Origin: Pseudomonadota bacterium
GTDB lineage: Bacteria > Pseudomonadota > Alphaproteobacteria > Caulobacterales > Caulobacteraceae
Assembly (NCBI GenBank): GCA_023390245.1
Contig: JAEWDF010000002.1
Location: 1-64,000 of the forward strand
DNA length: 64,000 bases
Direction of reading: 5' to 3'
Numbering within the stretch: the stretch's first letter is position 1; the number at the start of each line of letters is the position of its first letter. Positions 34,410 to 42,588 of the stretch are shown piece by piece. The notes beneath the pieces were generated by a model, which ran no database searches, was not told where the DNA came from, and saw only the letters and a list, made by a program, of their open reading frames with translations. Made by a program: the position numbers and the translations under genes.

Positions 34410-35783
34410 CTATCCCGACGCGCGGGCGATCGCTCCTGCGAGATTTGTGAGGATGGCGTAGAGGGACCAGATGCCGATCGCGGCGATCACCGTCAGGATG
34501 AGCACCTCCCACCATCGGTTGACATGCTGCGGCAACATGAACCGGCGGCTGGATGTCAGGACCAGCACGCCGATGAGGATCGGCGGCAGGGTGAGCGCGG
34601 TCACCACGCTGGTCCCGAAGACGCTGATGTGCACCAGGTCGGGGGCGCCGGGGACGGTGATCACCAGGGGCGCGATGATGAAGAAGGCGACCATCACGCG
34701 GTTGAACCAGGGATCGCGCGCCGCGCCCTCGACGCGTTCGCCACGCGAGGTTCCCAGGTGCAGGCCGTCGAACATCAGCCGCGCGAAGCCGTGCGCCTGG
34801 GCGGGGAAGCTGGTGAAGGCCTTCAGGGCGAAGGCGATCCACAGCAGCGACGGTCCGAAAGGCCCGACCGCCAGCGTCATCATCTTCGCCAGCCCCGCCT
34901 CGTTCGACACGGTGATCCCCGTGCCGCGGATGGTCTCGGCCGCCACGATCCAGATCAGCAGGTTGATCAGCAGTAGGGGGAGGATGCCCGAGAGCAGGTC
35001 GAAAGTCTGCACGGCGCGGTGCTGGGGCTTGTTCCACCCCCGCTCGGCCATGAAATAGGGATAGAGCAGGTTGGCCGCCGACCCGCCGATCGTGCCGATG
35101 GTCGCCACGGCGATGAACAGAGCGTCGAACGGGCCGTTGTCTGCCGGCACCTCGAAGGTCATTCCCCGGGCCAGAGCCGGCCAGTCGACATGCCCCACTC
35201 GGACCAGGGCGTAGAGGAATGAGCCCACGATCACGACCGAAGCGATCTTTGCGCTCCATTCCAGAAAGGCGAAGGCGCTGCCCCGCGTGAGCGCCAGCGA
35301 CGTGGCAAGCACGATGGCGCATCCCCAGGCGAAATGTCCCCACTCGCCGCCAGCTCGGCCGAACAACTCGTAGAGACCGACTGTCCCGGCCCGCAGGAAC
35401 GCCGCCTGCACGATCATGCCGTAGATCAGCATGGCGATGGCGAAGAACAGCGGGAACCTGCGCCAGAGCCGTCTGTAGCCCGCCAGCACGGACTGGTCGC
35501 CGAACCTGTTCTGCAACTTGTACTTGGCGATGGCCGAGATCATGAAGAATCGCGCGCCGAGGGCCACGATCAGCGTCCACATCAGCGCATAGCCGTAGTT
35601 GGCGCCGGAGACGGTGGAGCTGACGAGGTCGCCCGTGCCCAGGAAGGTCATGGCCAGCACCAGGCCGGGTCCCATGCTGCGCAGATAGCCCATCACGCCG
35701 GTCGGCACGCCCTGCGGCAGGCTCGACTCGACAGGTCCGGGGCGGGCGACCTGTTCGGCGGGTTGGGCGCGCAGTTCGGTCAT
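34410..35783 (-). CDS. Nramp-fold inner-membrane transporter without the metal-binding motif
   Basis: A 457-residue polytopic protein of the Nramp/APC-fold group. The first helix begins SMGPGLVLAMTFLGTGDL, where metal-transporting Nramps have the DPGN motif; here the motif reads GTGD. The helix-6 region reads GTIGGSAANLLYPYFMAERG and lacks the usual MPH metal ligand. About eleven hydrophobic segments are present. Loss of both motifs argues against manganese or iron transport. The start overlaps the kinase stop by four bases (ATGA), and the gene precedes the TonB receptor, so uptake of an organic acid or sugar acid is more plausible. This is inference. Confidence 0.8.
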   Translation of the reverse strand: MTELRAQPAEQVARPGPVESSLPQGVPTGVMGYLRSMGPGLVLAMTFLGTGDLVSSTVSGANYGYALMWTLIVALGARFFMISAIAKYKLQNRFGDQSVLAGYRRLWRRFPLFFAIAMLIYGMIVQAAFLRAGTVGLYELFGRAGGEWGHFAWGCAIVLATSLALTRGSAFAFLEWSAKIASVVIVGSFLYALVRVGHVDWPALARGMTFEVPADNGPFDALFIAVATIGTIGGSAANLLYPYFMAERGWNKPQHRAVQTFDLLSGILPLLLINLLIWIVAAETIRGTGITVSNEAGLAKMMTLAVGPFGPSLLWIAFALKAFTSFPAQAHGFARLMFDGLHLGTSRGERVEGAARDPWFNRVMVAFFIIAPLVITVPGAPDLVHISVFGTSVVTALTLPPILIGVLVLTSSRRFMLPQHVNRWWEVLILTVIAAIGIWSLYAILTNLAGAIARASG

Positions 35784-36904
35784 GCGGAGACCTCCATCAT
35801 CGAGGCGCCGGCTGCAGCCGGAACCATGCGAGCCACGATTCCGACCAGAGCGTCGGGGTCGCCGAAACCGCCGGACTTGCTGATCATCGTGAAGCGGCCC
35901 TCCGGCGTCTCACCAAGACTGACCGGAATGCCGGGGGCCGCCGCGCCGAGAGGAGTCAGCCAATCGACACCCAGCCTATGCGCGACCGCCGTCAACGTCT
36001 CTCCGCCGCTGCACAGGAGGGTCCGGACGCCATGACGGCGGACATAATCGGCCGCGGCGTCGGCGAGCCTGTCGGCCACCATGCGTGCCGGCTGTTGGCC
36101 ATCGCCGGACACAGCGCGCAGCAAGGCGGCGGGGGCCGAGACAGCCAGGACGTCCGGATCGACGTGGCCGTCCATCGCCTCGATCCCATGAACCTGGGGC
36201 AGATCGCGGCATAGGCGACGGACCTGAGTCTCCGTGACCGGATCCCGCGATCCCACAACGATCAAGAGTGGCGCCGAGAGGTTGAGCGGCTCCCGCTTGT
36301 CAGCGGTCGCTTCGGCGGCGAACGAGTCCGCCAGCGCCTGGGCCAGACCTCGAGCGCCCACGGGCAGGATCACGCCCGGCGATCGCCGAACCTGGTCGGC
36401 ATGGTCTCGGAGCGACAACCCGCCTGAGTCCGCCACAATGGTCGCCGCCATGCGCAGATCAACGAAATGATCAGCCACCGCCATCGGCCTTTCAACGCCT
36501 TGGCCGAAGAGCCTTCCGGCCTCCACATGGCGGCCCACATCCGGCGCGGCGGGGCAGATCACGACGCGGCTGCGCCCGGAAGCGCGGGCCAAGGCGCCCG
36601 TCTCCACGGCGACATGACCTTTCATCCGGGAATCGATCTTCTTGAAGACCCCTTCCGGCGAATGGGGCGCCGCCGCTCGCCACGCGGCTTCGATGCGGCG
36701 ACGCGCTTCACCCTCGGAGACGTCGCGGCTTTCGGTGTTGATCGCGACCACACGCGCGCCGGAGGCCAGGGCCTTCGGAGCGCTCTCGATCGAAACCGCC
36801 GCGACCGATGGCAATCCCGCTGTCGCGAACGGCTCGACGCTGTCGAGCGCCCCCGTGAGATCGTCTGCGACTATGACAAGCGAAACAGACAACATTTCCC
36901 CCAT
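35780..36904 (-). CDS. Four-carbon acid sugar kinase (DUF1537, DtnK/OtnK type)
   Basis: Known members phosphorylate D-threonate, D-erythronate or L-threonate-like acids with ATP. The N-terminal domain begins VIVADDLTGALDSVEPFA, the family's substrate-binding signature, with FKKIDSRMKGHVAVETGAL near residue 87. The C-terminal nucleotide domain shows TLLCSGGETLTAVAHRLG near 295 and ISKSGGFGDPDALVGIV near 343. At 374 residues it is slightly shorter than usual. ATG codons at 36904 and 36895 are both possible starts. It is divergent from the PdxA2-type gene, its expected pathway partner. Confidence 0.92.
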   Translation of the reverse strand: MGEMLSVSLVIVADDLTGALDSVEPFATAGLPSVAAVSIESAPKALASGARVVAINTESRDVSEGEARRRIEAAWRAAAPHSPEGVFKKIDSRMKGHVAVETGALARASGRSRVVICPAAPDVGRHVEAGRLFGQGVERPMAVADHFVDLRMAATIVADSGGLSLRDHADQVRRSPGVILPVGARGLAQALADSFAAEATADKREPLNLSAPLLIVVGSRDPVTETQVRRLCRDLPQVHGIEAMDGHVDPDVLAVSAPAALLRAVSGDGQQPARMVADRLADAAADYVRRHGVRTLLCSGGETLTAVAHRLGVDWLTPLGAAAPGIPVSLGETPEGRFTMISKSGGFGDPDALVGIVARMVPAAAGASMMEVSA

Positions 36905-36988
36905 TGCGCCGCCTTTTCCGATCGGTCGCTTTCACAACCTATTCACATGTTAACGACCAGCTGTCAAAGGCATAGGCCGAGAATAAAG

Positions 36989-37114
36989 CTATACACCCAT
37001 CTATATGATTGATTATTCTAATATAATTTTACACGTCGGCCCCGGGGCACCTTTTGGCTCAGCCACGCGCCGGTGTTGACATCATGAAATTACAAATGGG
37101 ATAAGGGTGTATAG
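36989..37114. promoter_or_regulatory. Divergent control region with paired GGGTGTATAG motifs
   Basis: The 256-base gap between the kinase and PdxA2-type starts carries CTATACACCC at 36989-36998 and its exact complement GGGTGTATAG at 37105-37114. In each gene's own sense the motif reads GGGTGTATAG, about 85 bases before the kinase start and 47 before the dehydrogenase start. TTGACA lies at 37075-37080, and the area between is AT-rich, unlike its surroundings. The pair is probably an operator serving both operons; the cluster's GntR protein is one candidate binder. Confidence 0.6.
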
Positions 37115-37160
37115 TCGGCCAGCCTGAGGGGGCGCCGAAAGTTGCGGGAGCGGCGGCCGA

Positions 37161-38150
37161 ATGGCGTTTGAGAGATCTATCGTGATCACCGTCGGAGACC
37201 CTGCGGGCGTAGGGCCGGAGATCACGTGCAAGGCGCTGGCGGCGCTCTCGTCGCGTGAGCGGGAGAGGATCGTCGTGGTCGGCTCGCACGCCGTCATGGA
37301 CCGTGCGACACATGCAGCGGGAACAGACATCGCCTTTGGATCCGCGGCGGGCGAGGTCCGGATCGACGACGTGCCGCTGGACGGCCCCCTGCCCGACTTC
37401 GGCGTGCTCAGCCCCGCCGCCGGCGACGCGGCCTACCGCTACATCGTCCGGGCGGTGGAGCGTGTCTCAAGAGACGGCGGCTGCATCGTCACCGCGCCGA
37501 TCAACAAGGAGGCGCTGAACGCCGCGGGACATCGCTACGACGGCCACACCGGGATGCTGGCGCACCTGACCGGAGCGCCATCCTCATTCATGCTGCTGGC
37601 CTCGGACGCCCTGTCGACCATCCACGTCTCGACCCATGTCTCGCTGACCGATGCGATCGCCGGCGTCCGCACCGAACGGGTCCTGGACACCATTCGGGCG
37701 GGCCATGCGCATCTGAAGCGCATCGGCCTGTCGCGGCCGCGGATCGCCGTGGCCGGTCTCAACCCGCACTGCGGAGAGCACGGCCTCTTCGGAACGGAGG
37801 ACGAGGCGTTCATCGCGCCCGCAGTCGTCGCCGCCCGCGCCGAAGGCGTCGAGGTCTCGGGACCGATCTCGCCCGACACGGTGTTCTATCGCGCCTCGCG
37901 CGGCGAATTCGACCTAGTGGTGGCTCAGTACCACGATCAAGGCCACATTCCGACCAAGCTGATCGCGTTCGACACGACAGTGAACGTCTCCCTCGGCCTG
38001 CCGATCGACCGCGCGTCGGTGGATCACGGCACCGCCTTCGACATCGCGGGTACGGGGCGCGCCTCCCACGTCAACATGCTTGCTGCGCTGGCCTACGGAG
38101 CCAAGCTCGCCGATGCTCCCCGCGGGACGATGGAAGGCGCCGCGGCATGA
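37161..38150 (+). CDS. pdxA2: 4-phospho-D-threonate/erythronate 3-dehydrogenase, PdxA2 type
   Basis: NAD-dependent oxidation and decarboxylation of a 4-phospho four-carbon acid to dihydroxyacetone phosphate is the activity known for PdxA2 proteins paired with DUF1537 kinases. The protein begins VITVGDPAGVGPEITCKAL. It shows the metal-binding histidines in AAGHRYDGHTGMLAHLTG near residue 122, VAGLNPHCGEHGLFGTED near 195 and YHDQGHIPTKLIAFD near 255. At 329 residues it is full length. The companion kinase and absence of pyridoxine genes favour catabolism over vitamin B6 synthesis. Its stop overlaps the aldolase start (ATGA). Confidence 0.9.
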   Translation: MAFERSIVITVGDPAGVGPEITCKALAALSSRERERIVVVGSHAVMDRATHAAGTDIAFGSAAGEVRIDDVPLDGPLPDFGVLSPAAGDAAYRYIVRAVERVSRDGGCIVTAPINKEALNAAGHRYDGHTGMLAHLTGAPSSFMLLASDALSTIHVSTHVSLTDAIAGVRTERVLDTIRAGHAHLKRIGLSRPRIAVAGLNPHCGEHGLFGTEDEAFIAPAVVAARAEGVEVSGPISPDTVFYRASRGEFDLVVAQYHDQGHIPTKLIAFDTTVNVSLGLPIDRASVDHGTAFDIAGTGRASHVNMLAALAYGAKLADAPRGTMEGAAA

Positions 38151-39064
38151 TCGATGAGGTGAATCCTCTACGCGGCGTCTTCAGCGCCGCCTTCACGGCG
38201 ATCGGGCCTGACGGTTCGGTCGACGAAGGCCGCATGGCGGCGCATTGCCGCCATCTGCTGGATCAGGGATGCGCCGGCGTGGCCTTGCTGGGCACCACGG
38301 GCGAGGCGAACAGCCTCGCTGGTCGCGAGCGGATGGCGCTGCTCGAAGCGCTGGTCGCCGCCGGCGTGCCGGCCGAGCGGCTCGCGCCGGGCACGGGGGT
38401 CTGCTCGATCACGGAAACGATCGACCTGACCCGGCACGCCCTGTCGCTCGGCGTCCGCACCGTCCTGCTGCTGCCGCCCTTCTATTACAAGGACCCCGAC
38501 GAAGCCGGCCTGCTCGACCATTTCAGTCGCGTGATCGAGGCCACGGCCGCGCCCGATGTGCGGATCGTCCTTTACCACATCCCGCAAATGACCGGCGTCC
38601 CGATCGGGTTCGAGCTCATCGCCCGTCTCCGCGCGCGCTTCGGCGCGGTGATCGCGGGCGTGAAGGATTCCAGCGGCGACCTGGCCCATATGGAAGCGCT
38701 GCTCGCCCGTTTTCCCGACCTCTCCGTCATGGCCGGGGCCGATCACCTGCTGGGGCCGCTGCTGCGGGCCGGCGGCGCCGGGTGCATCACGGCGACATCC
38801 AATCTGATCGCTTCCCGCTTGGCCGATCTGTTCGTGAGAATCGACGCGGGAGCCACGGCGGCCGAAACGGCGGCGCTTGAGCGGGACATCGCCCAAATCC
38901 GCACCCTGTTCCAACGTTGGCCCCAGATTCCCGCCCTCAAGGCCGCGATGGCCGAGCGCACGGGCGATCCCGATTGGGGATGCGTCCGCCCGCCCCTGCG
39001 ACCGCTCGACGCCGTCCAGACGACGCAGATGCGGCAGGCCATGGCCGAGATCGGCCTGGCCTGA
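38147..39064 (+). CDS. DHDPS/N-acetylneuraminate lyase family aldolase
   Basis: Class I aldolase of the DapA/NanA superfamily, forming a Schiff base between lysine and a 2-oxo acid, usually pyruvate. Landmarks are VALLGTTGEANSL near residue 45, LLLPPFYYKD near 105, the catalytic tyrosine region YHIPQMTGVP near 142, and the Schiff-base lysine in AGVKDSSGD near 169. At 305 residues it is full length. Linkage by a 4-base overlap to the PdxA2-type gene suggests that it cleaves a 2-keto-3-deoxy acid in the same route rather than making dihydrodipicolinate. The exact substrate is unknown. Confidence 0.88.
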   Translation: MIDEVNPLRGVFSAAFTAIGPDGSVDEGRMAAHCRHLLDQGCAGVALLGTTGEANSLAGRERMALLEALVAAGVPAERLAPGTGVCSITETIDLTRHALSLGVRTVLLLPPFYYKDPDEAGLLDHFSRVIEATAAPDVRIVLYHIPQMTGVPIGFELIARLRARFGAVIAGVKDSSGDLAHMEALLARFPDLSVMAGADHLLGPLLRAGGAGCITATSNLIASRLADLFVRIDAGATAAETAALERDIAQIRTLFQRWPQIPALKAAMAERTGDPDWGCVRPPLRPLDAVQTTQMRQAMAEIGLA

Positions 39065-39094
39065 CCGCACAACGACATCAGAGAGGAAGACATC

Positions 39095-41455
39095 ATGCCC
39101 CGGCGACATCTAGGACTGACCACCGGCCTGACTCTGGCGATGCTGGCCGCGGCCGGTTCTGTGATGGCGCAGGCCGAGATGATCGAGATCCCGGCCGGGC
39201 GCTTCGTCATGGGCGCGTCCCCGGAGGCTTCGCGGGACTGGTTCAATGAACGGCCAGCGCATCCCGTCACGATCACCCGCCCCTTCAGGATCGGCGCGAC
39301 CGAGGTGACCCTGGAGGAATGGCGGCAATTCCGTCCCGATACGCCGGTGACGGCCGATCAGGCCCCCTATGTCGCCGGCATCAGCTGGAACGACGCGAAC
39401 GCCTATGCGGCCTGGCTGTCGGAACGCACCGGGCGTCAGTTCCGCCTGCCGACCGAAGCCGAGTGGGAGTATGTCGCCCGTCTCGCCGAACAGAACCCCG
39501 CCCAGTACGCGGCGATCAAGGGCCTGGAGTCCGGCCCGAAGGAATGGACCGCCGATCTGTTCGGTCCCTACGCGCCGGAGGCCGCGACCGATCCCACCGG
39601 GGCGGCCAGCGGCGCCCTGCGGGTCGCCCGCGGCGGACGGGTCGGCTTCAATCCCTCCCGCGCCCAGACCGACCCCGAGGTGGAAATCGACTACGGCCGT
39701 CCCGAGGCGCGGCTGGCCTTCCCGTCCACCCTGGCGCCGTATCCCGGCGCGGAAGGCGGCGGCGGCTTCCACTCCATTGGCCTGCGGCTGGTGGAAGGGC
39801 CGGCCCCCGCGCCGAACGCCTTGCCGGTCACGCCCCCCATGCACGAAGTCGGCGTGCGCCAGGACTTGACCACCGCCCGCATGGGGCCCGACCCTTCGAA
39901 GCCATATTTCCGGCGCCGCCTGCACCTGCCGACGCCGCCCGACGACACCGAAGGCGCGGCGATCGACCAGGCCGGCTGGGACGCTTCCTTCCGCGACCAT
40001 CATCATAGCCCGGCCATCACGGTGATGCCGAACGGCGACGTGCTGGTCGTCGAATATTCGACCTATCGGGAATATGAGGCCGGCGGCACGATGATCGCCA
40101 CGCGGCTACGCCACGGCGCCGACGAATGGGATCCGCCGGCGCCCTTTGTCGACATCGTCGGCGTCAACGACCACGCCTCGCTGTTGATGGCGGACGGGGA
40201 CAAGACCTGGTTCTTCTGGGGTTCGCCCTACATGGAGGGCCAGGAATCCGGCCAAGGCGGCTTTCCCTTCCAGTTCATGACCAGCGCCGACAACGGCGCC
40301 ACCTGGTCCGCGATCACCTATCCGAAGGTCACTCGTCCGGGCCCCCACAATCGCCAACCGATCAATACCGCCTTCCGCGACAGCCGAGGCCGGCTGCTGC
40401 TGGCCAGCGACGCGGGATCGCAGGAGGTGATCACTGAGGCCGGCAACAACCTGTCCCTGCTCTGGGCCAGCGAGGACGACGGCAGCACCTGGTACGACAC
40501 CGGCGGCCGCACCTTCGGCCGGCACACCAGCTTCGTGGAAGCCGAGGACGGCCGGCTCCTGGGCTTTGGCGGCAAGAATACGGATATCGACGGGTTCATG
40601 CCCCTGTCGACCTCCACCGACGGCGGGCAGACCTGGACCCGCTCTCAACTGCCCTTCGCGGCGCTGGGATCGGGCCAGCGACCGATGGTGCTGCGCCTTC
40701 AGAGCGGCCGGCTGCTGATGCTGGGCGATCATGTGCGGGCCAAGCCCATCGTCAAGCCGACCGATCAGCGGGGCTCCTACGCCGCCATCTCCGACGACGA
40801 TGGCGCGACCTGGCGCTTCAGGGCGCTGCCCGGCGCGAATCCGCACCAGAACCCCGAGCGCGCCGAACAGATGGAAGGGTCGACCGTCGGCTATGTCGCG
40901 GCGGCCCAAGGACCGGACGGCGTGATCCATGTGGTCACCTCCGCCACCCATCCGGCCGTCACCCTGTCGTTCAATGAGGCCTGGCTCGACGCGCCGGACG
41001 ATGCGGCGGTCGATGTCGCGGCGCTCGACGCCAATGACGTGACCGAAGTCTCGGACGTCCAGGTCCACGAGGAACACACGCCGGACGGCGGCCTTCGCGG
41101 ACGCTGGTCCGGCGGGCGAGCCGACACCGGCGCGCTCGTCTTCGAAGGGCCGCAGACCTGGTATCATCCCAATGGCCGGGTCTCGTGGGAAGTCGTCTAC
41201 CATCTCGGCCGCAAGACCGGTCTGGAGACGATGTATGACGTCGAAAGCCGCAAGCTCTGGACCCGGGACCATCAGGACGACGGCGTGACCGTCTGGACCC
41301 GCTGGTGGCCGAATGGACAGCAGCGCAGCCTCTCCCACTGGCGCGGACAGGCGGCGGAAGGCCGGGCCCAGACCTGGGACGAGAACGGCCAAATGCTGAG
41401 CGATGTCGTGTTCGCCGGCGGCGTCCCAGCCTCGGAGACGGCTTCCGCCCAATGA
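39095..41455 (+). CDS. Exported fusion: FGE-like domain, Asp-box beta-propeller, MORN-like tail
   Basis: A 786-residue secreted protein with a signal peptide ending near SVMAQA. Residues about 28-245 resemble the formylglycine-generating enzyme fold (IEIPAGRFVMGASPE, ATEVTLEEWRQF, RLPTEAEWEYVARL, GLRLVEG). Residues about 300-630 form a sialidase-like propeller with four Asp boxes: SADNGATWS, SEDDGSTWY, STDGGQTWT and SDDDGATWR. The tail (about 665-775) has MORN-like repeats (GPQTWYHPNGRVSWEVVY, WTRWWPNGQQRSLSHW). No cysteine occurs anywhere, so the catalytic cysteine pair of true FGE is absent and this domain is probably binding or structural. The stop overlaps the dehydrogenase ATG. Glycan binding or cleavage is inferred from the propeller. 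Confidence 0.8.
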   Translation: MPRRHLGLTTGLTLAMLAAAGSVMAQAEMIEIPAGRFVMGASPEASRDWFNERPAHPVTITRPFRIGATEVTLEEWRQFRPDTPVTADQAPYVAGISWNDANAYAAWLSERTGRQFRLPTEAEWEYVARLAEQNPAQYAAIKGLESGPKEWTADLFGPYAPEAATDPTGAASGALRVARGGRVGFNPSRAQTDPEVEIDYGRPEARLAFPSTLAPYPGAEGGGGFHSIGLRLVEGPAPAPNALPVTPPMHEVGVRQDLTTARMGPDPSKPYFRRRLHLPTPPDDTEGAAIDQAGWDASFRDHHHSPAITVMPNGDVLVVEYSTYREYEAGGTMIATRLRHGADEWDPPAPFVDIVGVNDHASLLMADGDKTWFFWGSPYMEGQESGQGGFPFQFMTSADNGATWSAITYPKVTRPGPHNRQPINTAFRDSRGRLLLASDAGSQEVITEAGNNLSLLWASEDDGSTWYDTGGRTFGRHTSFVEAEDGRLLGFGGKNTDIDGFMPLSTSTDGGQTWTRSQLPFAALGSGQRPMVLRLQSGRLLMLGDHVRAKPIVKPTDQRGSYAAISDDDGATWRFRALPGANPHQNPERAEQMEGSTVGYVAAAQGPDGVIHVVTSATHPAVTLSFNEAWLDAPDDAAVDVAALDANDVTEVSDVQVHEEHTPDGGLRGRWSGGRADTGALVFEGPQTWYHPNGRVSWEVVYHLGRKTGLETMYDVESRKLWTRDHQDDGVTVWTRWWPNGQQRSLSHWRGQAAEGRAQTWDENGQMLSDVVFAGGVPASETASAQ

Positions 41456-42585
41456 GCGACAACGGATTGAAGGCCATGACGCCGATCGCCATCGAGCGGC
41501 CGGGAACGATCCGCCTTGGCGTCGGGACCACCGCCGAGGTGGGCCGGTTCGCACGCGCCATCGGCGCTCGCCGCGCCCTGGTGGTCTGCGACCCGTTCAA
41601 CGCGCGTCGCGTCGAAGCGCTGGGTCTGACATGCGACGCCGTCGTGACGGGCGATGTGGCGGCTGAGCCGGACGACAGACTGCTGGCGCGGACCGTCGCC
41701 CTGGCGGATGAGTTCGCTCCCGACCTCATCGTCGGCTTCGGCGGCGGCAGCGCGATGGACCTGGCGAAGGTCGTTTCGGTGCTGCACCGATCCGGTCTGT
41801 CTGCGCGCGAGGTCGTCGGCGTCGAACGGACGCCGGATCGCGCCGTGGCCTTGGTCCAAGTGGCCACCACCGCCGGCACTGGCAGCGAGGCGGGGTCTCG
41901 GGCCCTGATTACCGACTCCGCCAATCACGCGAAGCTGGCCATTCAGAGCCACCAGATGCTCGCCGACCTCGCGGTGCTCGACCCCCTGATGACGGTCACC
42001 GTCCCGCAGGCCGTGACCGCCGAGACCGGGATCGACGCCTTGGCGCACTGCGTGGAGTCTTTCACCAGTGTGAAGGCGCATCCGGCCGTCGACCTCTACG
42101 CGCGCGAAGGCATCCGGCTGGTCGGGGCCTATCTGAGACGCGCGGTCGAAGATGGATCGGACCTGGAGGCGCGCGGCGGCATGGCGCTGGCGTCCCTCTA
42201 CGGCGGCTACTGCCTGGGGCCGGTGAACACCACCGCCGGCCATGCGGTGGCCTATCCGCTCAGCACGCGACACGGCATCCCTCACGGCGCCGCCAACGCC
42301 GTCATCTTCGCCCACGTCCTGGCGTTCAACGCGCCGGCGGCGCCGGAGCGGACCCAAGAGGTGCTGCGGCTGCTGGGCCTCGGCGACGCCGAAGATGTGT
42401 TCCAAGCCGCCGACGGCTTCTGCCGCGACATCGGCATCGAGACCCGACTGTCCAGGCGCGGCGTTCCCGCCTCCGACTTTCCCGCGATGGCGCGCGAAGC
42501 CGGCGCCATCCGCCGCCTGCTGGACAACAATCCGCGCGAGGTCACCGAACAGGATATCCGCCGCATCTATGAGGCGGCGGCCTGA
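41452..42585 (+). CDS. Iron-containing alcohol dehydrogenase family protein
   Basis: A 377-residue group III dehydrogenase, NAD(P)- and metal-dependent. The nucleotide loop is VGFGGGSAMDLAKVV near residue 93, followed by TTAGTGSEAGSRALIT near 137. Metal ligands lie in TGIDALAHCVESF near 190 and GHAVAYPLSTRHGIPHGAAN near 263. The ATG overlaps the propeller-fusion stop (ATGA), so the four plus-strand genes from pdxA2 form one operon. A role in interconverting an aldehyde and alcohol made by the aldolase is the simplest idea. It is convergent with the GntR gene with 3 bases between stops. Confidence 0.92.
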   Translation: MSDNGLKAMTPIAIERPGTIRLGVGTTAEVGRFARAIGARRALVVCDPFNARRVEALGLTCDAVVTGDVAAEPDDRLLARTVALADEFAPDLIVGFGGGSAMDLAKVVSVLHRSGLSAREVVGVERTPDRAVALVQVATTAGTGSEAGSRALITDSANHAKLAIQSHQMLADLAVLDPLMTVTVPQAVTAETGIDALAHCVESFTSVKAHPAVDLYAREGIRLVGAYLRRAVEDGSDLEARGGMALASLYGGYCLGPVNTTAGHAVAYPLSTRHGIPHGAANAVIFAHVLAFNAPAAPERTQEVLRLLGLGDAEDVFQAADGFCRDIGIETRLSRRGVPASDFPAMAREAGAIRRLLDNNPREVTEQDIRRIYEAAA

Positions 42586-42588
42586 TCC

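Noticed and set aside
34410..35783. Calling the Nramp-fold protein a manganese/iron transporter
   Set aside because: Both signature metal motifs are replaced and the operon concerns sugar acids.
39095..39850. Reading the FGE-like domain as an active sulfatase-activating enzyme
   Set aside because: No cysteine is present in the protein, so the catalytic pair is missing, and only a sulfatase stub remains nearby.
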